In this document: positions 50,542 to 62,845 of the stretch, in pieces
How the letters are laid out: each line of letters opens with the position of its first letter
How positions within the stretch are numbered: the stretch's first letter is position 1
Assembly (NCBI RefSeq): GCF_022581195.2
Contig: NC_061458.1
Location: forward strand, 13,392,001 to 13,456,000
Source: Helicoverpa zea
Lineage: Eukaryota; Arthropoda; Insecta; Lepidoptera; Noctuidae
Length of the DNA: 64,000 nucleotides
Direction of reading: 5' to 3'
The notes under the pieces: model-generated
The model's input: only the letters and a program-made list of their open reading frames with translations
What the model was told of the DNA's origin: nothing
Databases searched by the model: none
Position numbers and translations under genes: made by a program

Positions 50542-50730
50542 GAGAGTGGAGACCACGCCTCGGCAAACGTAGTGTAGGACGTCCTCAGGCACGGTGGAGT
50601 GATGACTTGCGCAAGACGGCTGGCAGGAGCTGGATGCGAGCAGCCGAAAATCGATCTCAGTGGCGTGCACTAGGAGAGGCCTATGTCCAGCAGTGGACTG
50701 CGATAGGCTGATGATGATGATGATGATGAT
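50542..50730 (+). mobile_element. 5'-truncated RTE-like LINE tail, ends in (GAT)n
   Basis: A 189-bp insertion made of the last 55 codons of a retrotransposon frame, a TGA and a short (ATG)n/(GAT)n microsatellite tail, flanked by an exact 11-bp duplication. Microsatellite rather than poly(A) tails are typical of RTE-clade elements. The extreme 5' truncation is standard for LINE insertions. Confidence 0.88.
50544..50711 (+). pseudogene. C-terminus of endonuclease/reverse-transcriptase protein
   Basis: The frame reads EWRPRLGKRSVGRPQARW, SDDLRKTAGRSWMRAAENRS and QWRALGEAYVQQWTAIG before TGA at 50709-50711. The GRP-x-x-RW-x-DD block and the terminal EAYVQQWTAIG are the hallmark end of the lepidopteran endonuclease-reverse-transcriptase proteins as I remember them. 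All 55 codons are open, so the insertion is fairly young. Endonuclease and polymerase domains are absent, and the codon before E is a TGA at the insertion joint. Confidence 0.85.
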
Positions 50731-50741
50731 GACTGCCTCCT
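50731..50741. repeat. 11-bp target-site duplication, right copy
   Basis: An exact copy of 50531-50541. The preceding GAT repeat makes the left boundary ambiguous by a base or two. Confidence 0.88.
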
Positions 50742-50850
50742 ATCTCACCTCCTGAAAAAAACGTTTTATTGAAATATCTAATATTCGCGTAAGTGTCAGA
50801 AATCAATATAACTTAATACCCCTTGGTAAGACAGGTTGTCAGACTTGTCA

Positions 50851-51670
50851 ATCAGACTACACTCACCGGGGCCGACAGTTGAAAATAATATATGAACTAC
50901 TATGGAAAAAGATATAAAAATGCAAACAATTTAAATACATGCATATAAAAATAAACGCATTTAGCAATTTCTGTTTTGCTGCTTAGGTACCACTTACCTA
51001 ATTTCCAAATCTGATCGACTTAAATGTAGTGTATAGTAGCTGAATATACCGAATTGCGTCAACTTTTAGCAATCTAGGTAACATAGATAGAAGACTAGTA
51101 TAATTCCATTGTGTTTATGCGTACAGCTACACAAAAAAAAAACTGATTTTTGTGATATTCCAAAAAAGTTTTACATCCATTCAAAGTGAATTCAGTGAAA
51201 AGGAGCAAAACAATGGAGAATATCTTTGTTTAATTAATTAATGAATTAATGAATATGTGTGCACGGTGCAGTGCAGCACGGCGTGACGTGCTCGGGAAAT
51301 ACGTCGCCGCGCTCACAACATGTTTGTGCCGATATCGGTAACATATACCTGTGTTACTACTTAGCTTACCTATAACTCCACCAGACGAGATATCGGCTAG
51401 CCTACACTGGTTTACTCATTGACTTCTTGCTTATATGTATATTTTTAGGTACTAAATGAGTAAGCATTTGAAAGACCGTTAAGTTTTTATTTGATACAAG
51501 CTGATTGAATATAAGTTGGTCAATACCTCCCCACTTTTGAACCAATCACATACCAAAACAGCATTTTAAAATTGTTTGCAATTATAATTGTTTGTTAATA
51601 TCTATTTAACTTTTTAATATTTTGTAATTTATTTCCACTTCGGTTATCCTTTTCTGTAGAATGTCTACTT
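50851..51670. other. Non-coding stretch without a supported gene
   Basis: AT-rich unique sequence with a small CpG patch near 51260-51310. No feature is recognised. Confidence 0.5.
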
Positions 51671-51869
51671 AAATTAAATTATAAATTAAAAAAACCCCCG
51701 ACCCAAAAAAATTACGCAATTAAACCCTATAAAAAGCAAAAAATAACTTTAAACACTACGTAAGTAGCAACTAAAGCATGTCAGACTAAACAAAATTTTG
51801 TCGTGTCGGGGGACCGCTCTAATTTATTAGCCTAACGTTAGAAGTAATTATAACTACTACATTATATAT

Positions 51870-52068
51870 GTTACCGTAAGATTACAAACATCGTTAGATT
51901 ACAATCTATCTCGAGAGATTGTAAACTGTCGAATTATTGTGAACCGTAACATCTGATTGCAATTTAACGCATTATTTTTCGCTATATTATAATCTATCGA
52001 TGAGAAATTGTCAAATTGTCAACTGTCCGAAAGCTCTCTCTGATTGGTCAGTCTTTTTGTAAGATCGA
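51870..52068 (+). repeat. Inner inverted arm, left (199 bp)
   Basis: Reverse complement of 53122-53320 with only a few differences. It includes ATCGTTAGATTACAATCTAT, CTCGAGAGATTGTAAACTG and CTGATTGGTCAGTCTTTTTG. Both arms abut AT-rich ATATAT sequence, which could hide a short duplication. Confidence 0.9.
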
Positions 52069-52579
52069 CCAATCACGACCAGCCGTTCTGTTCCCATGGA
52101 GTTCCCGTAGAGTTAGGAATGAAATAGAGGTGTCAGTTAAATAAAATAAATGCTCTTCAAAAATTCTTCAAGTATTAAATTTATATAAAAATAACTCTTA
52201 TAAAAATACAGTTAGGTATTTTGTCTTCAAATACAAACTAATATTTAAAAATAAAATAAAAGGGGTGCTAATTAAACAGGCTTCTTTTTAATATCATTAT
52301 TCGCCCCCAAAAATGTATGTTGCCTTCTAAATTACTAAGTCAGCCACAATTAATAAAGCGTCGAGCATCTAAATAATACTATCTTAGCCACGAGTTATCT
52401 TCCACTCTAAATACAACTCAGCATGATGGTTATTTTTTTGCATCTAAATTTGTAGCATGCATTCTAACAGTAAACTTCTTAAATACTATTAAATGACATC
52501 ATAAAAATATTTATTTACCTTCTAATTTTTTAACTCGTACCTACTGAGTTTTTTGTTTAAAATATAACACATCCCATAT

Positions 52580-52870
52580 TAATTGACCCAGCATGGAAGT
52601 AAGCATGCAACGTGCAGCAAGCATAACTTCTGTCACGGCTCCGGCGCTGCGGGGCTCCGGCGGTCCCATGCGAGCTTATCGTCGCAGATGGTTTTCACGC
52701 TCACCACCGCAGCTTCGGCTTGCTGGCCGGCAGAGCCGGCCAGCCTCAGCCGCGGCGGCGAGCGCTGAAACAACCTGCGCCTCAGCTCGCAGGCCGCCTC
52801 GCCCCTCCGCGCCTACGCGGTTTTGAATTGCACTCTAGGGGTAGGGCAGACAAGACTACGTGGAGTCGGT
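52580..52870 (+). other. GC-rich core inside the foldback element, unexplained
   Basis: Between the AT-rich inverted arms lies a CpG-rich segment with overlapping open frames (52583-52768, 52593-52826 and 52720-52932) and a small palindrome, CTGGCCGGCAGAGCCGGCCAG. One frame is rich in Arg, Ser, Ala and Pro and resembles no family I know. Composition alone could keep the frames open. It may be captured host DNA, for instance a promoter or 5' exon, or the element's own leader. Confidence 0.45.
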
Positions 52871-53121
52871 TTTGCAGCGATTCGTTTTCGTCACTAACTT
52901 CAATTTTTAATACAATTTTTAATTGTGTGTAATTTGAGTCTTAAAAATTAAGTACAATTTTTGATTTTATAAAAAATTAAACCGTCACTTATTTTTGCAC
53001 GTCAAAGAGCTGTGACACCGGGAGTTGCAAAGAACATTGTCTTTTTTGACGTTCTACCAATCAGCGCGCAAGATGCATTCCGTTCTACGCCAGTTGACAA
53101 TTTGACCGCTCTACATCGCTC

Positions 53122-53320
53122 TCGATCTTACAAAAAGACTGACCAATCAGGGAGAGCTTTCGGACAGTTGACAATTTGACAATTTCTCATCGATAGATTA
53201 TAATATAGCGAAAAATAATGCGTTAAATTGCAATCAGGTGTTACGGTTTACAATAATTCGACAGTTTACAATCTCTCGAGATAGATTGTAATCTAACGAT
53301 GTTTGTAATCTTACGGTGAC
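53122..53320 (-). repeat. Inner inverted arm, right (199 bp)
   Basis: Partner of 51870-52068. It ends CTTACGGTGAC, with one change from the left terminus. Confidence 0.9.
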
Positions 53321-53581
53321 ATATATACTACTTATAACTTTGTATATAATTGTGTTTAGATACGTGTTTTTTATACGAGTGTTGTAATTAGGTAGGTATC
53401 ATTTGATTTATGTAAGTATTTTTAAAGGTAAAAAGCGGTCCCCCGACACGTCAAAATTTTATTTAGTCTGACATGCTTTAGTTGGTACTTACGTAGTGTT
53501 TAAAGTTATTTTTTGCTTTTTATAGGGTTTAATTGCGTAATTTTTTTGGGTCGGGGGTTTTTTTAATTTATAATTTAATTT

Positions 53582-54260
53582 TATTTCATGCTTTTTGAAG
53601 GAGCTCCTTAATTTTTCCTTCCTTCATTTAATTTCTTTTATTTTAATATGGGGTCGCTATATGCGATCACGGCCAAAGGAAGCTGTTTAACAATCCTCAT
53701 GACAAACTGGCTCTGGGAGAATTGCACAGATTGAGAATCAATAAAGATTAACTTTTGGTCATTATAGAATTTCAGCAAAAATATTCATTCCGGCATTCCA
53801 GGGTTTCATCCGTCACATCCCATTTCCAGCATCAGGTTCTCGTCAATTAGAATCATGAAGAGAACTAGTCAAGACAAATTCAACGAGCCCAAACTCGATG
53901 CGTTTACTAAAAGGCAGTTCAGGGTTATGTCTCCTATCTTCGTGCCCTAACAGCAGACCAGCTCAGCGGTTCCAGAAGACATTAGTGTTTCAAATTTCAG
54001 ATCCCACATATGCTTGCAAGTAAACTGAGCGTGTAACATTCCTATCACACCTATCAAACGAGCTGATGACCTTGAAGACCTGAACCGATTTCCACCAAAC
54101 ATAGCTAAGAACACTCCCGAATGACATTCCTTTCAAACAAAAAAAACCGCATTACAATCGGATTATCCGTTTGGGAGCTACGATGCCACATACACACACA
54201 CACACACACACAGACACGTCAAACTTATAACACCCCGTCGTTTTTGCGTCGGGGGTTAAA
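53582..54260 (-). mobile_element. Lepidopteran dispersed repeat with AACCCCCGACGCAAAAA end
   Basis: The right end on the minus strand reads TTAACCCCCGACGCAAAAAC, then GACGGGGTGTTATAAGTTTG and ACGTGTCTGTGTG. It includes the blocks GAGCTACGATGCCACA and GACCTGAACCGATTTCCACC on the plus strand and a CA microsatellite (54190-54212). I recall these blocks as one of the most abundant lepidopteran repeats. It abuts the right outer arm of the foldback element, which carries the related GGGTCGGGGGTT word at 53548, so the two may be parts of one larger element. The boundary at 53582 is provisional. Confidence 0.7.
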
Positions 54261-57200
54261 AATATCCTCAGATTAATTATATCCAGCTCAAGTGCATTTG
54301 TTCTAGGCAGATGATGAAATGGTTTACAACATCGAATTCGTTGTTACACTGAAGTCATGTACCTACTTAGTCACTGCGACAAACTGATGCTTAATTACTG
54401 AACAAACAAGTCACATCTGACTAGGTCATGAACTTTATCTACGCACGCATATTCGAAGCCGCCAGAGGAAAACAGGTCACTTGACGTGCGTGCCCCATAT
54501 CCTAGGTACTTAGGTAGCTTTAAGTTGTGTATGAGGATAGTCTCACACTAACTAGCTGGGCAAAATTCAGCCACGATAAGCTTAATCAAAACTCAGGCTT
54601 TAGGAAAGGAACAATAGAAAATACCTTACTAATTTATTTGGTTCTTTATAAGTATGGTGATGTCGATAAAACTACGGTTAAGAAATATTAAACGTTAATT
54701 TTTAATTATGTCCATATCAAAAAAGATAACGGGTCTAACGCATAGCAAATATAATGTAAGAACCCAATAATAATGTATGCAAAAACAAGGCATTTTATGA
54801 AAACTGTATTCTGCGCAATCATTAAACTGAATGTCTAAGTAAAGAGCATTTAACCAATTAGAATTAGAATAATGATACAATTTACTGTCTATGTAAACAG
54901 CAATGACTGGTAAAACCCCCAGATAAGCCACTGAGCGCGTACGTAGGTACCTACTAACCATAGGTATGAAGTATACAAGTTAATGATAATTATTTCCACT
55001 GACTACAACAACAGATCTAATAATATTATTAAAAGTAGATATGTGTATTAATAGTGATACACTCGGGCCAAGTCGCAAAGTACTAAATTATATTTTTGTG
55101 TACAAATACTCAATTCTTTATTAGCATTCTATATGTTATACAGGTGGTAATACCACCGTGGTACCTACATTATAGTTTAGAAACAATATGGACCCTATAC
55201 CTGTAGAACAGGCTAGAACATACCTACAATAAACTATTGGCTTATTTACTATATCTGTGATCTGCAAGAGAATCTTTGAACCAAGTACCTATGTCGATGT
55301 AGGCGCAGTAAACAAATTAGTCGTAAACACATAGGTATGACGCCTGATCCATTTCCTGCAAACCTCGAGCTGACCCGTGATAGGCAGCGCACGATTACAA
55401 CAACAACAAACGTCAAAACTGTAAGGTTAACGCCTCATATTGCGCCGCAGTTTAGCTCGCCTTGGCGGAACGGGGCCGGGGCTGGGGCCGGGGCTGGGGC
55501 CGGGTCTGGAGCCGCTCGTGTTCGCTCGGCTAGGTGTACAGCGATACGGGGGTCGAGAGTTCGTGCGATATCGTAGTTACCTCGTTGCGGTGTGAGCCAC
55601 TGACGTCAATCGGCACCCTATTTGTGAGTATTATCTGTGCGATAGCGGTGCCGGAGGTGAAGGATCGCGCGGATACGCAACGTTCACGTGTTGTCGATCA
55701 CATCGCCGTATTCTACGAAGATGAGATAATTTGATTGATTGCTCTTTGTTCACATCATTGTGATGGACAAAAGTGGGCCGACACCGGTAATGCGTACTCT
55801 TTGATCTGCAGTATAAACGTGACGACCTCCACAACAGCAATTATTCAAAGGATTATGCAAAGGTTCTTAATTAGACAGGAGAATAATGGGGAGTAAGGTA
55901 TGCACAAGGATTATTCTTTCTCTATTAATCCATACTGACTTCAAGGTTAAAGCAAGGTTCTTTTTTATCAAATAGGTTTGATTTTGCCAATAGGTACCTA
56001 CCTACCTATTACTTATTCGATAACAACGTACCTATTTACTTTAAAAAAATCAGAAGAGACATCATCACAGCGAGGGAGAAGCTTCCTTACAGGTTAGGTA
56101 TATTGATAGAGTGGGAGGTCACTCAGAGCTCTCTCTATTTTATTGTGAACCACAACTATTTATTACCTACATTAACTTTAAAATAACACATTGCAAGTTA
56201 TACCAATAACGTGCTGACAATTGAGATATTAGAAAGCAAATGGCGGGGTCCTTCTTTACTTATGTATAGGAAGGTAACCTAACACTTGATACATATCCAC
56301 TAGGTAAATCTAACCGAAAAACATAATGGGACTGATCAAGTTAATATTGTTTTGAATGGCAACACGTTCGGTTTCCACCTCCGGTATAGTTGGCGAGGCG
56401 CGCTCCAGCGCGCTGCCACGTCGCGCCTGGTCACTGCCGCTAAACCATCATGCATTTGTTTAATATCTGCTCACATTAACCTAACCTAACCTACCTTTTA
56501 TACCTATGTTCTATTATATTATATGTTCTGCCTAGATACCTACCTACCTATTACATGAACATTTTAAACATCCCTATTTAGGTAGGTACTGCACTAAACT
56601 GAATAAGTCACAATATGAGAACATTTGTGACACGAATTGAACGGTATTATCATTACCTTTGTTTTAACATCACCGCAATCGTAATTAATTAATTATTTGT
56701 CCAATCTAGCAGGACATAATATAGTACCTATAGTGTGCCGTTAGTTCCTTATCGCAGAGATGTCATGTAAAAGGTCGTATTTGCAATTGGCAAGTACGAT
56801 CGTAATTACAGTGGGGCGACAAGCAGCGCGGCCGGCGGAAACCTGCCGCAATAAAGGTTCGCATCGGCGCATTGTTTTTATTGCGCCGGAAGCGAGTCGC
56901 GCCAACGCGCCGCAGCGCGACACCGCGACGCTACACGCCGCAACCCGCGACCGGTTGTCATACAACACCTATTGTGTGCTAACACCGTACCCTTCGTAAA
57001 AACGTTCACTATTCGTGAGTGCACATCTTAAATCATTACTTATACAAAATTAAGATAGCATGCATCAGAATTATTTTCGTTGCCTAATCCGAGATAAGAA
57101 GTTACTGTTATGCAAGTAGTAGGTAATTTATTTCATTTACCTAGTTATGCACGTTAGGCTTATTAGGCTTCAGCATGTCACGTGGATTGGTAAGTAAATC

Positions 57201-60200
57201 TGCTAAGAAACTATAAACAAGTACTTAGCTATTATTTGATCATCACTTGGATCTGTGCACCATGCTTTCATAATGTTGAATTAGAAATCACCGGCGCGGC
57301 GGTTGCAGAAACAACGCTTACGCAAGTTGCACAATAAGGCGCGGCGAAAGATATAACGCGTTCCTTGTAATTGCGTACCTCGATGGGTGCTTTCGAGAAA
57401 AACTGGCAGTTAGGCGTCTGTGCGGGCCCGCGCTCAGCGGCGCGCGACCCGCGCTCGACGCCCCGCCGCCGCGTCGGCTTTATTGGCGCATACACCACTC
57501 ATAGCGACATATCTAATGACAAAATATTTAAGCAGGCTAATCTAAAGGCTAAGCTACGTACACAAGATAAAACAAAAAAAAACACAGTAGCAGACGATAG
57601 TAGGTAGGCACCTACCTCACCGTTTAAGTACCTACCAAAATGGAATCCAAAATAAAAAATTGTACATACACAATATCAGATACTATCTACCTAAGTATAT
57701 AAAGAACAATGTCAGACGTCCATAGTAACTTAGGCTCAATAAAAATATTTCATGTACAGTGAAAATTCTTACAGTTTTTTGTGTAGTTTAATGTCAGAAG
57801 CTTTTCTATGTTTTCCACTTTTGCATTGAACTTCTCAAAACCAAATTATTCAAACGAAAAACCTGAACTCGATAAACATAATAATTACTTATTAACATGA
57901 TATTTTTTTTTGGAAAAGTTCTAGATAACAATTCAATATTTTATAAGAAGTTAGTATTTTATATGTAAATTGTTGTAGTAAAGAACTTTGTGTCCGTGAG
58001 AATTCAGTTTTAAAAGTTGATTGGGTGGGCCGAAACCTGACATTGTTCTTTCTCTTATTTCTGTCAGGGGATGGAAAATATCACCTCCGAATTTGGAAGT
58101 TCTATGGTGTTTTGGTTTAACGTAATTAAAAGCACATAGGTAACCAACTTTTAGTCAGCCGATAGTTGTTGGTTTTGGCTCATAAATCAGTATGAATATT
58201 GGCACACGTAACAACGCTCTCGATATCTGATTAGAAGATGTTCGAAATATTAAAGTATTTTTTCCAGCCACTGGGCCAACATTCGGCCGACTGTTTAGTC
58301 TTCGGTTTGCGCTAAGTATCGTGTATCCTGCCATCACTTGTACTACTCGGCAAGTGCAACACCCACCTGCAGGAAATAACATGCTGGCTGCTTGTGTTTT
58401 AGACCGAATGCCCCAAGCTACTTGCTCCAGCCACACCTCGTGTGCTACCAGTGCTACCTTATTACGCAACACAACTTCAACTTAGTAAGTAATGCGTAGT
58501 ATTAAAATCCAAGCTTGCAGCTAGATATTGCTGGACGTTGGAGGTACCTAGTTAAATGCCAAGGTATCTGGTTACCTATACCTACTACTACTACTAGTAT
58601 AACTATACCTATGTAACATTATAACTATCAGCGGTAGGTATACCTAGGTGTAGCGTGAGTGTTTCAGCCGCGTCACAGCGAGGGCGCCTGCGGAGCCGCA
58701 CTTTATAATTAATTAACAAATAATAACAATAGTTAGATGGAGGGGCGTCGGTTTTTACGAGTTGTGAACCACTCCAAACAATGGAGACGCATAAAACTTT
58801 CTCCGAGCTATTGTGCGTTGTGATGTGAGAATAATGTTATATTAAATTAGCGCCGGCAAAATATTGCTTTTTTAATATAGAGGATTAAACCATAATCTGT
58901 TAGTCACTAACAAATTGCATAAATTCTTGCGCGCACGCAGCATTGTCTTTTTCGTGACTATTTTGAATGGTCTACCTGTAGGTAGGTACCACCTATGCAC
59001 AAATAAGTACATCATGTTTAAAGGTGGTTAGGTAACTTCATCAAAGATGCCAGATTTCGAAAACCACCTTTAACAGACTCACACATAATCAGAGTTTCAT
59101 TTTGTATCAGGTACTTGTACTTATACGCTTTCGCCGAGACAATTTTTGTGCTTAAGACCATGACTTTATAAAGTTTCACGAAACCTTTCCATACTCTTGC
59201 TGCATTCGCAGTAATCGCTATCAAAATAACATCAGGATTAATAAATTAAAAACGTTGAGCATCAGTTAAGATTGGAAGGGAAGAAGAAAGGTGAAGAGGT
59301 GCAAATGACTGTTTGAACCGTTGCCAAGCGCGCGCCTCTCGCGACCACTCACACGTCTCCGAGACACGGTGTTAATGTGAAAATACTTCATCTAAGTATA
59401 AACCACATCCGATCGTTTCCCCTTTTACAATTTGCCTGAATGCTCAATGAATAGGGCAATTAAAAGTCACAAATTACTGCGATTAGCATAGATATAAGAA
59501 AATTTATCCTATATGACAAACATGCACAAATAACAAAATGGTACCTATTGTTATGGACTGTTCTTTTAATAAGCTTATTGCAGGTCTCTTTAAATGCTTT
59601 CCTATCTCGTTAAAAATATATTTTTACAAACAACAGATTTACAGCCTTCGCATCCTCTCATTATCAACCCAAGTACAAAGGCTATTACTTTGACACTTCT
59701 AACAAAACACAACGCATCCTGTCAGACCATCTGGCGACATCTTTTGCGATAACTTTTGAGCTGGCCGCCGGAGGCATTGTAAACCTTATTACGATGACAT
59801 AAGGGTGCTTCAGCTTGCACCAGTAAATTGTTTAGGACAAAACAGGCAATAGTTAGAACAATTAGCGTTTGTTGGTAGGGCCAAGACGTGCCCGGCGAGG
59901 TCGGCTGGCCGCCATATGTCCCGCGACACGGCGCCCACAATGGACACGTAGCCGCACACGTGTTGCCCACACCACATCGCACAAACAACGTAAAGGCACA
60001 CCAAATCACCATCATGCTTCTAAAACATCAATAAATGCACCTGCCTACCTATAATGAATCTAAGTACCTACTATTAATTGTCGCATGTCTCAAGTCAAGT
60101 TTGAGTTCACTTACAAATTGTAAGTTACAATCATTAGGTATTATGGGACTCATAAAGAAACTTACAATCTATGTTCTGATTAGGTAAGTATTCCAAAATC

Positions 60201-62300
60201 ACTTTCAAACAAAGCCAATAACTCCTTAAACACCAGTAAGTTCATCTCATACGAATCATTTATGTTTAGTGAAATCTCATAGCACATCAATTGCCAGATA
60301 ACAATATTTTAGTGTTTTGAATACAAAATCAAATAATCAGTACCGTTTGTTATCCTTTCCACATGTGAGCGTTTTTGTGTGAAACTGCGCCGGAGATTAG
60401 AGCGGTGCTAGCGATAACCTCGGGACGCTCGGTAAGCTGATTACAGTGTTTTTATTCCGTACCGGTTTGTTTATCACCACTCAAAACTGTTCGCTGATAG
60501 TTTTAAAGGGATATAAAGCTATTAGAGATAAGCTTTGATTGACGTGTTGAGACCTCTTGTTTTGAAAAGTTTCCGCCCAACACTTTATTTTGTTTTCTAA
60601 GATCAGTGTTCAATTCAATGCAACCTATACCAATCAATGAAACACCACAGGCCATTTCCCACATTACAAAAAGGACTCCTACAGCATCTAAAAATCCGTT
60701 AAAAGTTGGACAATGGCGGAACTAATAATAGGTGAGCACGTATGCGGGCATCGGGAACATATCGCGCTATCGGCTCATTATCGACACAGATCGCGATACG
60801 CTCGCCAAACTGGCAATTTAGCGCAGCACTGTAGGCCCGCAGCTGCCGCCGCACGCAACAATATCCAGTGTCGTTACCGTTCTATTACTTCAATACTTTC
60901 CAATGTTATACAAAGAAATAAAACTATATTTGCCATCATTGTTGTCCGAATTGCGGTTATTATTAAAATATCAATTAAATACTTAAGCCTAGTTTCACTA
61001 ACAAGATAAACGCGCCCCTTTCGACTAAGTATATAAATAAACATTTTTTTTTTTCTTTAAAGAACTGTTACTTAACTTTTTCAAGAAAACTGCCGTTTAT
61101 TTTGTGTGACCTTGGGAGTAAACCTAAAACTTAAACATAACAGTCGAAGGTACCTAGTAATTTTTTTTGTTCTTTAAGCGATCCACAAAGCCAGCGTGTT
61201 CAAAAGTGGGTTTCAAGTTTCAGCTACATAATAAAAAAAAATCGATCTTCTGATTACCTAAGCTACTGACTGATATTTATATTTTATGTGAAATGTGTGA
61301 TCGCGCCGCCCACGGCGCCGACTGGAGCCAAATAGCTCGAATCAATTTCAAAATTATTGTCATCGATCAATGCGTTTGTGACACACAAATATTACAACGC
61401 ACCATTTACAAACCTAATTCATACGAGTACCACAAGCTTTTCCCACTCTCAATCTGGTATGAACTGGTGTTATGTCTTTGAAGATTCCATGTCCATCGTT
61501 GCAACATAAGACGGTACAAAAGCACACTTTTCTCTTGACCCAATCAAAAACAATAATGCAACAGCTTAGTGAGACCGAGAAATTGTAATTTGATGTCTTT
61601 TAGAACATTTAAATTTTCAAAAGTACCTTTGGTAAACAGATAAATAACTGTTGTCTGTATTTACACATGCATTATAAATTATAGCATCAAATCTAACGTT
61701 GCAAACAAACGAATGAACAAATTACAATATCTCGTCAAACAAACGTTTATAAAGCCATCTGTGACAAGGAATAGAATGGGCGTGAAACAACTGATATTTG
61801 TCTGAGATACAAATGTGTCACGATGTGCGCTGTAGCTGTAAAACGATAAAGTTACCTGTGGCGACCGTCACCGCTGGCGGCCAGATGTGCGCACTCTCCC
61901 ACAACGCACCTATTGCCGTGAGAAAACGCTTTATAACTACTAAAGCTTTGATGTACATTTCAAACAATGACAACTTCAATTTAAATGTAGGTACATGTAC
62001 ATATGTTCATTTATTGCCGTATACGACGTAATACGTCAATTCCATCACTAACTAGTATATATGTGACAGCCATAGTGATTAAATAGATATTACTCATAAT
62101 CACTGGTCATTATGTACAATACCCAAATTGACCTGACAATGTGATAAATTAATCACTTTATCTGGATATTATTCATAATAGCTGATCAAAGTTAGCTAAA
62201 GTAATAAATATGGTATAACCAACTTACTACTAATTCTTAAAAACGGTATAAGTTATTGTCGACTTTTTATGATAAATCATCAAATGATTCCTCCCGCTGT
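54261..62300. other. Non-coding stretch without a supported gene
   Basis: AT-rich DNA full of TAGGTACCTAC words, with CpG islets at about 55440-55530 (G-run array listed separately), 56395-56430, 56820-56955, 57415-57480 and 59880-59960. TGACGTCA occurs at 55601-55608. A minus-strand frame through 59880-60000 has GC-rich third positions and is noted under findings. No frame shows a known domain or splice structure I would defend. Confidence 0.5.
55472..55505 (+). repeat. 12-bp G-rich tandem with G-quadruplex potential
   Basis: GGGGCCGGGGCTGGGGCC continues for six G runs, alternating CC and CT linkers (unit GGGGCCGGGGCT). Linkers of only two bases make this a very regular quadruplex candidate on the plus strand. 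Confidence 0.85.
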
Positions 62301-62845
62301 GGGTTAGCAGCGTGATGGAGTGTCAGACTGTTAGTGACTTAAACCCAATGGGGTTTGCTGAATCTCTTAGTGGAGCGCGTGGAACAACGCGCGCTGCCGA
62401 GACGGGCCCGTGTCTTCTAAGAGACGGAAGGACAATGAGCCACCCGAAACTCACCGCCCACAGACCCACGCCTACGATGGCCGGGAGACGTCACTCAACA
62501 CCCGGGGCGCCCTGGTGCCTTCCACGTCTATGGCAGCAGCTGGGATGAGAGGTGTTGTTAACTTTTCTAGCGTCTGCATGAGACGAAGGCATCCCATTAC
62601 CTCTCACCCCGGACCATGGGTTGAACCAGGGCAGAGCACGAGAGGTCGCCGCTACCTATTGACTCGACGAGGACTCGGCGCGGGCGGTGCCCTTCTCAGG
62701 CAGGTCACACCTGGACTCTGTGGTTCACCGTGTCCTCCGGGCCGTCCGTATAGGTGGCCCGAGCCACAAATCAAAGATATAGTAGCGCCGTAGTATGCCA
62801 TAATAGTAGCGAAAAGGGGACGTGCCCTGCACTAGGCTAACTGGC
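62301..62845 (+). mobile_element. GC-rich repeat-like block, probable retroelement fragment
   Basis: The block starts GGGTTAGCAGCGTGATGGAG and is sharply richer in GC than its AT-rich flanks. The opening words recall a common lepidopteran repeat. A frame from 62410 to 62793 is open for 127 codons, with a basic start (SSKRRKDNEPPETHR) and no recognisable domain. Its first codon is GTG and the frame extends further upstream, so it is a fragment rather than a complete gene. It could be the ORF1 or leader part of a LINE. Both limits are approximate. Confidence 0.5.

Larger units (their letters stand above)
50441..50850. mobile_element. Lepidopteran dispersed repeat, split by an RTE-like tail
   Basis: The left part (to 50541) contains TCTCCCGAGCCTTTTACTAT, TGTTGGGGTCGGCTTCCAAT, CTAACCGGATGCAACTGAG and TTTTACAAGGAGCGACTGCC. 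The right part (from 50731) resumes with GACTGCCTCCTATCTCACCT and AATACCCCTTGGTAAGACAG. I recall these blocks, in this order, from one very abundant lepidopteran repeat. The 189 bp between are a separate insertion. The right half is more diverged and its end is approximate. Confidence 0.75.
51671..53581. mobile_element. 1.9-kb foldback element with two tiers of inverted arms
   Basis: Outer arms: 51671-51820 pairs with 53434-53581, about 148 bp with a handful of mismatches, each carrying the AACCCCCGACCCAAAAAAAT end and a GTCGGGGGACCGCT inner block. Inner arms: 51870-52068 pairs with 53122-53320, 199 bp at very high identity, each starting GTTACCGTAAGATTAC or the variant GTCACC. The DNA between outer and inner arms differs in length (49 against 113 bp), so an indel or a nested insertion separates the tiers. 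The centre (52069-53121) is a spacer of about 1 kb with a GC-rich core. No transposase is recognisable, and no duplication is seen beside the outer ends. Confidence 0.85.

Noticed and set aside
59722..60015. 97-codon minus-strand frame with a hydrophobic start, resembling a secreted protein
   Set aside because: The overlapping frame has the better codon bias, and neither shows a family or splice signal; recorded only as a finding.
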